NCBI GenBank assembly: GCA_020633195.1
Contig: JACKEC010000019.1
Location: 248,001 to 312,000 of the forward strand
DNA: 64,000 bases
Reading direction: 5' to 3'
Source of the DNA: Sandaracinaceae bacterium
GTDB taxonomy: Bacteria > Myxococcota_A > Polyangia > Polyangiales > Sandaracinaceae
Shown: positions 26,328-35,116 of the stretch, one piece after another
How positions within the stretch are numbered: position 1 is the stretch's first letter
Layout of the letters: each line of letters begins with the position of its first letter
Notes under the pieces: model-generated
The model's input: the letters and a program-made list of their open reading frames with translations, nothing else
Database searches by the model: none
Told to the model about the DNA's origin: nothing
Program-made: the position numbers and the translations under genes

Positions 26328-27284
26328 TCAGCCGAGGTAGGCGCCGATGGCTTCGATCCACTGCGCGCGCCAGCGCTCCTCGTGGAAGTCGCGGATCGCC
26401 ATCGCGCGGCTGGCCGCGCCCATGCGCGCGGCGAGCGCGTCGTCGGAGAGCAGGAGCTGGCAGTGCTCACGGATCTCGGCGGCGGTGTCCCCGACGAAGC
26501 CGTTCTCGCCGTGCACGACGTAGCGCTCGATGCCGGGGATCCGGAAGCTCACCAGCGGCATGCCCGTCATCATCGCCTCGATGAGGGTGATCGTGTACTC
26601 CTGCTCGCCGTCGTGCAGGTACACGCGCGAGCGCCGCAGCGCGCGCTGGATGTCGGCGTACTCGAAGACCGGCTGATCGGGGTCGAGGTGATCGACGTGG
26701 AGCGTCGGGAGTCCCTCCATCGCCTCTCGGTAGAGGTGGTAGTGCCAGCCGCGCTCCCGGTAGCTGTGGATGATCGAGAGGACGTCGCCGGCCTCGCCGG
26801 TCCAGCCGTCGTACGTGGCCGGGTCGAGGCCGAGCGGGATGTAGGGCAGGTCGATCCCGTAGCGCTCCTTCATCCACTCGACGGTGTTCGGGTAGAAGCT
26901 GACCACCGTGAAGTCGTCCCGCGAGAGGAGCTCGTCCCACTCCTCGCGATCGAGCTCGGCGACCTTGGAGACGCGGTAGAGCTTCTTGATGTCGCGGCGC
27001 TCGCGCAGCAACTTGAATTGCCAGTTGAACATCAGCCACGCGAGGTCGTAGCGCTCGGGGAAGCCGACCCGCGGATCGTCGAGGAGCTTCGCGTAGTCGT
27101 CGGGCCCGAGGTCGAGCTGGTCGTCCTCGAAGACCGGCAAGACGTTGTGCACGTTGCTCGGCTGCGGGCGCCAGTAGTGGAACTGGTCCCAGTGCCCGAG
27201 GAAGTGCACCGGCAGGCCCACGCGGCAGAAGTGGTACTGCACGCCCGGGTGCGTCGGGATCATCAGGATCTGCGGCTCGTCCAT
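26328..27284 (-). CDS. family 1 (GT-B) glycosyltransferase
   Basis: 318 residues, soluble. The C-terminal half carries the GT-B donor-site pattern: Y-T-I-T-L-I-E-A-M-M-T-G-M-P-L-V (the E-x7-E region), V-V-H-G-E-N-G-F, then A-A-E-I. The N-terminal half is rich in Trp and His (W-D-Q-F-H-Y-W-R-P), unusual and perhaps acceptor-binding. It is shorter than the usual 370-400 residues. It sits 40 bases from the membrane protein and upstream of the hairpin array, so it may end this transcript or start a new one. Confidence 0.75.
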   Translation of the reverse strand: MDEPQILMIPTHPGVQYHFCRVGLPVHFLGHWDQFHYWRPQPSNVHNVLPVFEDDQLDLGPDDYAKLLDDPRVGFPERYDLAWLMFNWQFKLLRERRDIKKLYRVSKVAELDREEWDELLSRDDFTVVSFYPNTVEWMKERYGIDLPYIPLGLDPATYDGWTGEAGDVLSIIHSYRERGWHYHLYREAMEGLPTLHVDHLDPDQPVFEYADIQRALRRSRVYLHDGEQEYTITLIEAMMTGMPLVSFRIPGIERYVVHGENGFVGDTAAEIREHCQLLLSDDALAARMGAASRAMAIRDFHEERWRAQWIEAIGAYLG

Positions 27285-27350
27285 GCGCGGGCTGTATCAA
27301 CTCGAGACGTGGCAATCAATCACCCCTTCCAAGCCGCCCATCGAGACCAG

Positions 27351-27469
27351 CCCATCGCGTAGCGATGGGCGTTGGTCGAGGGGTCCCATCGCGGACGCGA
27401 TGGGTCGAGCCGTAGCTGCGAAGCAGCGGAGGCTCGTGCTGGGGTGGGAGCGCGAGCCGGCTTCGCCGG
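27351..27469. repeat. array of four short hairpins with 2-3-base loops
   Basis: CCCATCGC-GTA-GCGATGGG (27351-27369), CCCATCGCG-GA-CGCGATGGG (27385-27404), GCTGC-GAA-GCAGC (27415-27427) and CCGGC-TTC-GCCGG (27457-27469) follow each other within 120 bases. The first two share one stem sequence. No gene reading frame crosses them with coding bias. Such runs resemble REP-like elements or transcript-end structures in high-GC genomes. Confidence 0.6.
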
Positions 27470-27476
27470 TCGCGCG

Positions 27477-27499
27477 GGAGGGGCGTGAAACGCCCCTCC
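27477..27499 (-). terminator. 10-bp perfect hairpin after the nucleotide-sugar dehydrogenase
   Basis: GGAGGGGCGT, GAA, ACGCCCCTCC form a perfect stem just beyond the stop of the dehydrogenase on the minus strand. It has no U tract, as is common in high-GC bacteria, so its termination activity is inferred from position and stem strength. Confidence 0.55.
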
Positions 27500-27506
27500 G
27501 GCAAAC

Positions 27507-28859
27507 TCAGTGCTGGATGAGGACGACCGGCGCGAGGCGCTCGCGCTCGGCGTCGCTGAGCGTCCGGGTGAGCTCGCCGCCCGCGTCGAGGATCGGCACC
27601 GTCGGCTCGAGGGCGACGATCGCGTCCCGGTCCGCGCGGCACGGGTGCCCCACGACGATCACGTCCGCGCCCGCCACCGCGTGAGCCACCGTCGGCGCGG
27701 CCTGCGCTCGCGGATCGCCGAGCGCCTGCTGCAGCGCGAGCAGCCCGAGCGGCGGGACGCGCGCGTCGAGCACGGCGGAGTCGGCGACGGTGACGTGGAC
27801 GCCCCGGTCGAGCAGCTCGCGCACGAGCTTCACCGGCGCGCTGTCGCGAACGTCGGGCGCGCCGGGCTTGAAGCCGACGCCGATGATCGCGGTCTGCTTG
27901 GGCTCGTGGGCGAGGACCGCCTCGACGAGGTGCTCGAGGTGGGCGCGGTTCGAGCTGAGGATCGCGCCGATGAGGGGAGCGTCGACGCCGTGCCGGCTCG
28001 CGTGCGCGGAGAGCGACGCGACGTCCTTGGTGAGGCACGCGCCGCCGAAGGGCAGCCCCGGTCGCAGGTACGCGGCCGACGCGTTGAGCTTGGTGTCGCG
28101 GCACAAGAGCTCCATCACCGCGAACGGATCGACGCCCGCGGGCGCGGCCGCGCGCGCGACCTCGTTGGCGAACGCGACCTTGAGCGCGTGCCACGCGTTG
28201 TTGACCAGCTTGAGCATCTCGGAGGACGCGGGGTCGGTGCGCTGGAGCAGCTCGGCGTGGTCGGCGTAGAGCGCCTCGCAGAAGCGCGCGGCCGCGTCGT
28301 GCTCGGTCGCGTAGACGATGAGCTGCGGCCGCTCGAGGTCCGCGACGGCGCTGCCCTCGCGCAAAAACTCCGGGTTGAGCGCGAGCGTGATCTGCTGCCC
28401 GAAGGCCGCGCCGAGCGCGCTCGCGAGGTGCGCGCCGAGCCGCCCGTGGGTCCCCGGCGAGACGGTGCTGCGGATGACGATCACGTGCTCGCGCCCCGCG
28501 GGCACGGCGCGCGCGACCTGCTCGCAGGCGGCGAGCAGATCGGTCTCGTCGAGCTTGCCGTCGTCGCCGAGCGGCGTGCCCACGCAGACGAGCGACGCGC
28601 AGGACGCGGCGACCGCCTCTTCGAGCGACGTCGTGGCGCGCAGCGTCCCGAGCGCGCGCGCCGCGTCGATCCGCTCCTGCAGCTCCGGCTCGCGGATCGG
28701 CGCGCGGCCCTGCTCGAGCGACGCCACCACCTCGGGGCGCCGATCGACGCCGATGACGTGGCGCCCCGCCGCGGCGAGCGACGCGGCGACGACGTTGCCG
28801 ACGTAGCCGAGGCCGACGACGGCGACGGCAGATCGATTCGAGACGTCTGCTGAAGGCAT
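27507..28859 (-). CDS. nucleotide-sugar (UDP-glucose/GDP-mannose) 6-dehydrogenase
   Basis: 450 residues with the three domains of the family: NAD-binding G-L-G-Y-V-G at 16-21, the central dimer domain with N-P-E-F-L-R-E-G, and the catalytic region G-G-A-C-L-T-K-D with the active Cys at C275 (most relatives have G-G-S-C-L-P-K-D). A later G-x-G-F-K-P-G-x-x-D-x-R region marks the C-terminal UDP/GDP-binding domain. It would oxidise a sugar nucleotide at C6 to the uronate for surface polymers, matching the glycosyltransferases downstream. Substrate (UDP-Glc, GDP-Man or UDP-HexNAc) cannot be told. ATG at 28859. Confidence 0.88.
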   Translation of the reverse strand: MPSADVSNRSAVAVVGLGYVGNVVAASLAAAGRHVIGVDRRPEVVASLEQGRAPIREPELQERIDAARALGTLRATTSLEEAVAASCASLVCVGTPLGDDGKLDETDLLAACEQVARAVPAGREHVIVIRSTVSPGTHGRLGAHLASALGAAFGQQITLALNPEFLREGSAVADLERPQLIVYATEHDAAARFCEALYADHAELLQRTDPASSEMLKLVNNAWHALKVAFANEVARAAAPAGVDPFAVMELLCRDTKLNASAAYLRPGLPFGGACLTKDVASLSAHASRHGVDAPLIGAILSSNRAHLEHLVEAVLAHEPKQTAIIGVGFKPGAPDVRDSAPVKLVRELLDRGVHVTVADSAVLDARVPPLGLLALQQALGDPRAQAAPTVAHAVAGADVIVVGHPCRADRDAIVALEPTVPILDAGGELTRTLSDAERERLAPVVLIQH

Positions 28860-28919
28860 GGCTGCGGGATCGGAACGTAGCAGCTCGTCGGGGTCGAGGT
28901 CGCCGATCCTCGAGCCGCC

Positions 28920-29675
28920 TCACGATGTCTTGGGCAGCTCCTTCGGCTCGGGCCGCGGCTTGCGAATCTTGATGTTGACGAGCTCGACCAGGATCGAGAA
29001 CGCCATCGCAAAGTAGATGTACCCCTTGGGGATCGTCTGCCCGATCCCCTCCGCCAGCAGCATCACGCCGATCAAGATCAGGAACGCGAGCGCCAGCACC
29101 TTCATCGTCGGGTGGCGCGTCACGAACCCGGCGATGGGTTTCGCGCCCGCGAGCATGACCCCGACCGAGACCACGATCGCGACGACCATCACCCAGATCT
29201 GTTCGGGCGGGACCATGCCCACCGCCGTGATGACGGAGTCGAGCGAGAAGACGAGATCGAGCAGGACGATCTGGGCGAGCACGATGGCCACTCGGGCCTT
29301 CGGATCGTTGCTCGTACCGACCGGTGCGTCGTCCTCCTCGTCGATCTTCTTGTGCAGCTCCAGGGTGGCTTTTCCGATCAGGAAGACACCGCCGACCATG
29401 AGGATCAGGCTCTTACCCGTGATCGAGACGTTGAGCACGGTGGCCAGCTCGCGCGTGAGCGACATGATCCAGCTGATCGTGAACAGCAGCCCCACGCGCA
29501 TCACCAGCGCGAGGCCGATGCCCACCCGCGCCGTGCGGTCCCGCACCCCCTCCGGCAGGCGACTGGTGAGGATCGTGATGAACACGATGTTGTCGATCCC
29601 GAGCACGACCTCCATCGCCACCAGGGAGAGGAGGGCGAGCCAGGTCGCGGGTTCGGTGAGTCCGGCGAGCTCCAT
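28920..29675 (-). CDS. TerC family membrane protein
   Basis: 251 residues, seven predicted helices. V-L-G-I-D-N-I-V-F-I and V-F-S-L-D-S-V-I-T-A-V-G are the paired Asp-containing motifs in helices of TerC/YkoY proteins, implicated in Mn export and metallation of exported enzymes. The ATG at 29675 begins M-E-L-A; sequence upstream of it in frame lacks coding bias. It faces the lipoprotein gene across an AT-richer divergent region. Confidence 0.9.
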   Translation of the reverse strand: MELAGLTEPATWLALLSLVAMEVVLGIDNIVFITILTSRLPEGVRDRTARVGIGLALVMRVGLLFTISWIMSLTRELATVLNVSITGKSLILMVGGVFLIGKATLELHKKIDEEDDAPVGTSNDPKARVAIVLAQIVLLDLVFSLDSVITAVGMVPPEQIWVMVVAIVVSVGVMLAGAKPIAGFVTRHPTMKVLALAFLILIGVMLLAEGIGQTIPKGYIYFAMAFSILVELVNIKIRKPRPEPKELPKTS

Positions 29676-29801
29676 CGCCAGCGTTCTAGGGCCGGAGGGA
29701 GCGGTGACCAACCGGGAGAGCCGCCGCGCGTCCCCAGATTCGTCCCCCCGTCCTCGCACCCCCCAGGAGCTCGGGGGTTTTGCAGCCGGTTTCGAGAAAA
29801 C

Positions 29802-29824
29802 CGAAATCAGGTATCAATATTTCG
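29802..29824. promoter_or_regulatory. inverted repeat in an AT-rich divergent promoter region
   Basis: CGAAAT (29802-29807) and ATTTCG (29819-29824) are separated by 11 bases, inside a stretch (about 29780-29835) that is far more AT-rich than the rest of the window. It lies between TerC (minus) and the lipoprotein at 29862 (plus), a good place for an operator and promoter for either gene. Confidence 0.45.
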
Positions 29825-29861
29825 TAATGGTCGAATCGGCGTCCGGCCCGAAACTCGTGAG

Positions 29862-31046
29862 GTGCGAACGTCCATCGGCCTCCTGATCGTGCTCCTGGGG
29901 CACGGCTGTGGCGGGACCTCCGAACCCACCGAGAGCGAGCGCGTCGAGGAGCGACTCGATCGCACCGCGGTGCACTTCCATCTCGCGCTGCGCGACCAGC
30001 TCGAGGGGCCCTCCGCCGAGCAGACGGCCGCGCAGCTCGTCGCGTCCCGGGGCTCACCCGCGCGGGCTCGTGACCTCGCCGAGCGCGTCTACGCAGAACG
30101 TCAGCGCGGCGCGCGCTGGCTGAGGGAAGGCCGCCGACCGGCGAGGGCCCTCGCGCCCCTCGTGGCCGAAGGCGCGGACGCCGACGCGGCCTCGGATCAG
30201 GCGGCCTTCTTCTTGGCGCTGCTGCTCGAGGACGCGACGGACGACACCCGGATTCCGAAGCAGATCCTCGTGTACGAGAGCACGCGGCTGAGCCCGGAGC
30301 GCGTCCGCGATTCAGCCGTGCGCGCGTTGGCGCGCGCTGGCCGCGCGTTGGTGCTAGCGCGCGCGGGCTACTGCGAGATGGCCGAGGCGGAAGCACTCGC
30401 CGCGCTCGAGGCGGGCCCGAGCCGGGCGGAGGTCGAGGTCTCGACGAGCCGTTGGCTGGCCACGTCTGCCCTCGACTCGTCGGCTCTCCACGCCGACCTC
30501 ACCCGCGCCCTCTCGGTGCTCTCGGGCGCCGCCCGCGCGTGCTGTCGAATTCGCGATGGACGGCACGACGCGGCCGCGCGCTCCATCCAGCGCTGGATCG
30601 GGGACGCCGAGGAGCTCGGCGTGTCGCGCGAGCGAATCGCCATCCTCCGCGGCTGGAGCGCGCTCGCGCTCGGTGACGCCGACGGCGCGCGCGTTCAGCT
30701 CGGGCTGCTGCGATCGTCAGCCGTCGAGCCCGCGGAGGCGCCTCGCCAGGCGATGCTGCGCGACGCGCTCGCTTCGGCTTCGGACGACGCCCTCGACGAA
30801 GCTACCCACCGCCTCGTCGATCGCCCGTGGCTCAGCGGCTTGGCGCTGCGTGGAGTGCACCGCGCCTTCGCCGCCGACGGCCTACTCGCCGCTCTCGACG
30901 AGCAGCGCGAGGCGCGCGCGCACCGGGATCTCGCGATCGGGCACGGCGCGGTCATCGCGTCGGCGCGGGCACGCTTCCCGATGTTCGATCAGGCCCATCA
31001 GGGAGACCAGGGGTCCCTCGAGCGCATCCAGCAGCTCTTCCGGTGA
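29862..31046 (+). CDS. helical-repeat lipoprotein
   Basis: 394 residues from the GTG at 29862. A short signal peptide ends in L-L-G-H-G-C (acylated Cys about 16). The mature part is almost all helix, rich in Ala, Arg, Leu and Glu, with segments such as R-A-G-Y-C-E-M-A-E-A-E-A-L-A-A-L-E that resemble TPR-like repeats, though no clean consensus was found. Probably a surface or periplasmic scaffold. The start is uncertain because no strong ribosome binding site is visible. Confidence 0.65.
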   Translation: MRTSIGLLIVLLGHGCGGTSEPTESERVEERLDRTAVHFHLALRDQLEGPSAEQTAAQLVASRGSPARARDLAERVYAERQRGARWLREGRRPARALAPLVAEGADADAASDQAAFFLALLLEDATDDTRIPKQILVYESTRLSPERVRDSAVRALARAGRALVLARAGYCEMAEAEALAALEAGPSRAEVEVSTSRWLATSALDSSALHADLTRALSVLSGAARACCRIRDGRHDAAARSIQRWIGDAEELGVSRERIAILRGWSALALGDADGARVQLGLLRSSAVEPAEAPRQAMLRDALASASDDALDEATHRLVDRPWLSGLALRGVHRAFAADGLLAALDEQREARAHRDLAIGHGAVIASARARFPMFDQAHQGDQGSLERIQQLFR

Positions 31047-31106
31047 GAGAGCATCGTCCTCGCGGGCGGCCGATGACCGTTCCCCCCTTCCGATGTCAGG
31101 TCGGCT

Positions 31107-31892
31107 TCAGCGCTCGACGCGCTCGCCCTCGGTCCACGCCTCGAGCGTGCGGCCGTCGGGATCGAGCATCGAGGTCTTCACGCCGAGGCGGTGCATGAAG
31201 TAGCGGCCGGCGGTGTCGAGGCAGCCGAGGCCGTACTTGATGCCGGGCATCAGGGTGATCGTCTGCATGCCGTCGAAGTAGCGCGCGGGGCAGGAGATCT
31301 CGCCGATGGGGAGGCCCATCCAGAGCGCCTGCGCGATCGTCTCGTTGTCGAAGACGTAGTCGTTGCGGTTGTCGGCGAGCGGCAGGGTCTCGAGCGCGTG
31401 GCGCGAGAACGCCCGATAGCCCGTGTGGTACTCGCTGAGGCTCGCGTCCATCATCGCGTTCTCGAGGTGCGTGAGGCTGCGGTTCACGGCCCACTTCCAC
31501 CGCGGCATCCCGCCCGCGATCGCGCCGCGCAGCAGGACCCGCGAGCCGAGCGCGAGGTCGTAGCCGCCGAACGCGACCATCGACGCCATCGCCGGCACCA
31601 GCTCCGGCTTGTACTGGAAGTCGGGGTGCACCATCACCACGACGTCCGCGCCGCCGGCGAGCGCCTCGCGGTAGCCCGTCTTCTGGGCGGCGCCGTAGCC
31701 CATGTTCCGCGCGTGCGACACGACGCTGCAGCCGAGCGACAGCGCCACGTCGACCGAGTCGTCGGTGCTGCCGTCGTCCACGAAGAGGATCTCGTCGACC
31801 ACGCCCTCGGGGATCGCCCGGACGGTTCGCTCGAGCGTGGAGGCGACGTCGATGCCCGGCATGACGACCGCGATGTGATGTTGACCCAGCAA
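31107..31892 (-). CDS. family 2 glycosyltransferase, dolichyl-phosphate-mannose-synthase type
   Basis: 261 residues. I-A-V-V-M-P-G-I-D-V-A-S-T-L, I-L-F-V-D-D-G-S-T-D-D and the metal-site region V-M-V-H-P-D-F-Q-Y fit GT2 enzymes that make polyprenyl-phosphate sugars. No C-terminal membrane helices, unlike GtrB proteins, so it should be soluble or peripheral. It could supply donors to the GT39-type enzyme at 23347. TTG at 31892 is the best in-frame start. Confidence 0.8.
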   Translation of the reverse strand: MLGQHHIAVVMPGIDVASTLERTVRAIPEGVVDEILFVDDGSTDDSVDVALSLGCSVVSHARNMGYGAAQKTGYREALAGGADVVVMVHPDFQYKPELVPAMASMVAFGGYDLALGSRVLLRGAIAGGMPRWKWAVNRSLTHLENAMMDASLSEYHTGYRAFSRHALETLPLADNRNDYVFDNETIAQALWMGLPIGEISCPARYFDGMQTITLMPGIKYGLGCLDTAGRYFMHRLGVKTSMLDPDGRTLEAWTEGERVER

Positions 31893-31977
31893 GGCGCCGC
31901 ACCCTAGCAGGTCGGCCGCCCTCGATCGCGCCTCACGATCGACTCGCTCCGGACCCCCCCTCTGCTAGAAGACGCGC

Positions 31978-32604
31978 ATGACCCATCGATGGATGCTCGG
32001 GATCGCGTTCCTGCTCGCGGCTTGTGGGGGCGACGACGACGCGGCCGAGGCGCCAGCCGACGACACCAGCGCCGGGAGCGAGGCCGCGGCTGATGGCGAC
32101 GAGGCCACCGACGACGAGGGCGCCGGCGACGAGGCGGCCGCCGAGGACAGCCCCTACCTCGCGGTCGGCTCCGAGGCGCCCGACTTCACCGCCCGCGATC
32201 AGTCGGGGACGACGCGGCACCTCTCCGCGCTCCGCGGCGGGGTGGTCGTGCTCTACTTCTACCCGCGCGACGAGACCCCCGGCTGCACGGCCGAGGCGTG
32301 CGCGTTCCGCGACGTGTGGGAGCGCTACGAGGACGCCGACGTGACGGTGCTCGGCGTGTCGGTCGACGACGTGGCCTCGCACCTGGCGTTCGCGCAGCAC
32401 CACTCGCTGCCGTTCTCGCTCATCGCCGACGTCGACGCGTCCATCGCGACGGCCTACCAGGTCGCGACGAGGCAGGGCGACACGGTGTACGCACAGCGGG
32501 TCACCTACGTGATCGACGCCGAGGGGCGGATCGCGCACGTGTTCGGCCAGGTCGATCCCGGCGTCCACGCCGACGAGGTCCTCGAGGTCATCGGCGGGCT
32601 CTGA
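31978..32604 (+). CDS. Bcp/AhpC-type peroxiredoxin anchored as a lipoprotein
   Basis: 208 residues. Signal peptide ends in L-L-A-A-C (acylated Cys about 16). Residues about 17-60 are a highly acidic Asp/Ala/Glu linker. The peroxiredoxin domain starts near P-D-F-T-A-R-D-Q-S-G; the catalytic segment is Y-P-R-D-E-T-P-G-C-T-A-E-A-C with the peroxidatic Cys at C103 and a second Cys at C108, as in atypical two-Cys PrxQ/Bcp. It would reduce hydroperoxides in the periplasm or at the outer membrane; the electron donor is not in view. ATG at 31978. Confidence 0.9.
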   Translation: MTHRWMLGIAFLLAACGGDDDAAEAPADDTSAGSEAAADGDEATDDEGAGDEAAAEDSPYLAVGSEAPDFTARDQSGTTRHLSALRGGVVVLYFYPRDETPGCTAEACAFRDVWERYEDADVTVLGVSVDDVASHLAFAQHHSLPFSLIADVDASIATAYQVATRQGDTVYAQRVTYVIDAEGRIAHVFGQVDPGVHADEVLEVIGGL

Positions 32605-32619
32605 GTCTCCGAGCCTCGA

Positions 32620-34242
32620 TCAGCGGACGGTCGAGCCCAGGTCGGGGCGAGCGCCGAGGTCGACGGTGAGGCCGGAGGGCCGGCTCGAGTCGGTCGCCTC
32701 GACCGGCTTGTAGAGCTCGGCGTGGCGCTCCCACGCCTTGACGCTGTCGCGCGCGGTCCAGGGGAGCTGGTCGAGGAGCCGATCGATCGCGTCGACGACC
32801 TCCTCGGCCGTCTGCCGGCGCTCGGCCGGGTCCTTCTCGAGGAGCGAGCGCACGAGGCGCTCCACGGGCAGCGGCACGTCGGGGTTGCGCACGCTGACGG
32901 GGACGGGCTCGTCGCGGAGGTGCGAGGCGCAGACCTCCACGATCGACTCGCCGTCGAACACCGGCGTGCCCGTCAACGCGAAGTATAGCGTACAGCCGAG
33001 CGCGTAGAGGTCGGAGCGCGCGTCGATGTCGTCGGGGTGGGTGATCTGCTCCGGCGACATGTAGAGCGGCGTGCCCACCAGCGCCCCGGCGACGCTGAGG
33101 TTGGTGGCCTTCGCGTCGGTCTTCCGCACGAGCCCGAAGTCGAGCACCTTCACCCAGTCCTTCACCGGGCCGGCGCTCGAGATGTAGAGGTTGCTCGGCT
33201 TCACGTCCCGGTGGATGAGCCCCGCCTCGTGGGCCTCGACGAGCGCGGACGCGGCCTGCCGGAAGATGTAGAGCGCGCGCGGCGCGGTGAGCGGGCCCTG
33301 CCGGTCGACGAGCGTCTGCAGGTCGAGGCCCTCGAGCAGCTCCATCGCGAAGTAGAAGACGCCCTCGGGGGTCTGCCCGAAGTCGTGCACCGCGATCGTG
33401 TTGGGGTGGCGCAGCTGGCTCGTGAGGCGCACCTCGCGCTCGAAGCGGGCGACGGACACCGGGTCCGAGAGCTCGGGCTTGAGGAGCTTCAGCGCCGTCG
33501 CGCGCCGCAACAGGACGTGCCGCGCGCGGTAGACCACCCCCATGCCGCCCTCGGCGATCTTCGACTCGATCACGTACTGACCGAGCTGCTCCGCGGCCTG
33601 AGCCTTGCGCCGCAGGCCGTGGAGGATCTGCGAGAGCGCCCCGGTCAGCCCCACGGTGACGCCGCCCCAGATCACCACCGCCCCCACGACCATGCCGATG
33701 GTCGGGGTGGGGACGCCCGGCGGCGCCTCCAGCCCGAGATCGAGGGTGCCCACCAGCCCCGCGCCCACCGTCCAGCCGATGAAGCCGACCATCAAGGTCC
33801 GCTTCGGCGGCCCGGGCAGGAGCGCGGCGCGCAGCACGAGCGCGTAGGTCGCGATCAAGATGTAGGATTGCAACGGAGGTTGCGTGAGCGACCAGCTCCA
33901 CCCGTGCCACGCGGCGCCGAGGCACGCGCCGACCGCGTACACGAAGTCGGCGCCGAGGAGCAGGCTCGGGCGCGTGGGGCGGCCGAACCGCAGCGCCAGC
34001 CCGAACACGACGAAGCTCGCCGCGAGCACGACGTCCACCCAGTGCTCGAGCGTGCCGAAGCGCCACTGCCGCAGCTCCGGGGGCGCGTTGACGGTGATCA
34101 CCGCGGTGATCAGCAGCCACCAGGCGCCGAAGAGCCCGGCCATGAGGAGCGCCGCGTTCCCCAGCCGCGCCGATGCCCACACGCGCTCCTCGGCGGAGGC
34201 GTGCTTCGAGAGCGGGTCGGCCTGGATGCTGACGTGACGCAC
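32620..34242 (-). CDS. Ser/Thr protein kinase with N-terminal membrane domain
   Basis: 540 residues. Residues about 28-205 form six hydrophobic helices. The kinase domain follows: Gly loop G-G-M-G-V-V (232-237), invariant Lys K252, H-R-D-V-K-P-S-N at 344-351, D-F-G at 368-370 and the S-P-E-Q activation-loop end. Most bacterial PknB-like kinases have the kinase first and one membrane helix after it, so this order is unusual and suggests a multi-helix sensor. GTG start, 12 bases from the lipoprotein gene. Confidence 0.9.
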   Translation of the reverse strand: MRHVSIQADPLSKHASAEERVWASARLGNAALLMAGLFGAWWLLITAVITVNAPPELRQWRFGTLEHWVDVVLAASFVVFGLALRFGRPTRPSLLLGADFVYAVGACLGAAWHGWSWSLTQPPLQSYILIATYALVLRAALLPGPPKRTLMVGFIGWTVGAGLVGTLDLGLEAPPGVPTPTIGMVVGAVVIWGGVTVGLTGALSQILHGLRRKAQAAEQLGQYVIESKIAEGGMGVVYRARHVLLRRATALKLLKPELSDPVSVARFEREVRLTSQLRHPNTIAVHDFGQTPEGVFYFAMELLEGLDLQTLVDRQGPLTAPRALYIFRQAASALVEAHEAGLIHRDVKPSNLYISSAGPVKDWVKVLDFGLVRKTDAKATNLSVAGALVGTPLYMSPEQITHPDDIDARSDLYALGCTLYFALTGTPVFDGESIVEVCASHLRDEPVPVSVRNPDVPLPVERLVRSLLEKDPAERRQTAEEVVDAIDRLLDQLPWTARDSVKAWERHAELYKPVEATDSSRPSGLTVDLGARPDLGSTVR

Positions 34243-34254
34243 GGTCGCGCCGCG

Positions 34255-35058
34255 TCAGGGCGTGCAGTTCATCGGGCTCGGCGCGCTCGTCACGTCGTAC
34301 TCGGTCGACCGGAGGCCCTGCGTCATCGGGAGGCGCGAGATCGAGCCCATCGTCAGCGGGTCCGCGCAGGTCGCGCGCCACTTGCCCGAGGTCACCGCGA
34401 GGGTGCGGCGCTCCTCGTGGGGGTTGGTGCCCCAGCACACGAAGTCGAGGATCGAGCCCCCGCTCGCGAACGCGGCGTCGCGGTAGAGGATCACCTCGCC
34501 GCCGGCGTCCATGTCGGTGAACGCGCTCGGCCACGGCACGGTCGCGTAGCCGCCCGCGGGCACGATGGTCGTGGGCGCGAGGGTCGCGAGCGCCTCGTAG
34601 TCGACGGGCGAGCAGAGCTGGAAGGTCGTCAGCGCGAGCTCGATGTCGTCGGCGGTGCGGTTGAACAGCTCGATGAACAGGCCGGGCGCGATCTCGCTCA
34701 TCACGAGGTCGGGGAGGCCGACGCCGCCGCCCGCGCCCGCGCCGTCGTCGAGCGGCATGAGGTCGGGCGCGCACGCGGGGCCCGCGTCGGTCCCGCCCGC
34801 GTCGGCGCCGCCCGCGTCCGCGCCGGGGCCGGCGTCGGTGTCGCCCGCGTCGGCGACCGCGGCGTCGATGGGTCCGGCGTCGTCCCCCGGTCCGGCGTCG
34901 GCGCCCGGTCCGGCGTCGGCGCCCGGTCCGGCGTCGGCGCCCGGGCCCGCGTCGGCCGCGCCTCCGGCGTCGGTGTCGGCGCCCGCGTCGGTGGGGGTGG
35001 CGTCGTCACAGCCGACGAGGAGGAGGAGGGACAGCGTGAGCAGGTTCAGCGTTCGCAT
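34255..35058 (-). CDS. lipoprotein with Asp-Ala-Gly repeat spacer
   Basis: 267 residues. Signal peptide ends in L-L-V-G-C (acylated Cys about 17). A spacer of about 75 residues is built from D-A-G and P-G-A-D-A-G repeats. The C-terminal domain of about 165 residues starts near P-A-C-A-P-D-L-M-P-L and contains G-L-F-I-E-L-F-N-R-T, like the lamin-tail-type (LTD) fold of secreted proteins; that assignment is tentative. Three or four cysteines could form disulfides. Located just upstream of the kinase on the same strand. Confidence 0.78.
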   Translation of the reverse strand: MRTLNLLTLSLLLLVGCDDATPTDAGADTDAGGAADAGPGADAGPGADAGPGADAGPGDDAGPIDAAVADAGDTDAGPGADAGGADAGGTDAGPACAPDLMPLDDGAGAGGGVGLPDLVMSEIAPGLFIELFNRTADDIELALTTFQLCSPVDYEALATLAPTTIVPAGGYATVPWPSAFTDMDAGGEVILYRDAAFASGGSILDFVCWGTNPHEERRTLAVTSGKWRATCADPLTMGSISRLPMTQGLRSTEYDVTSAPSPMNCTP

Positions 35059-35116
35059 GCCCGGACGATAGACCAAGGCGGCGCGGCGTCGCGAACGAAG
35101 CGCACCGAGGCCCGAC

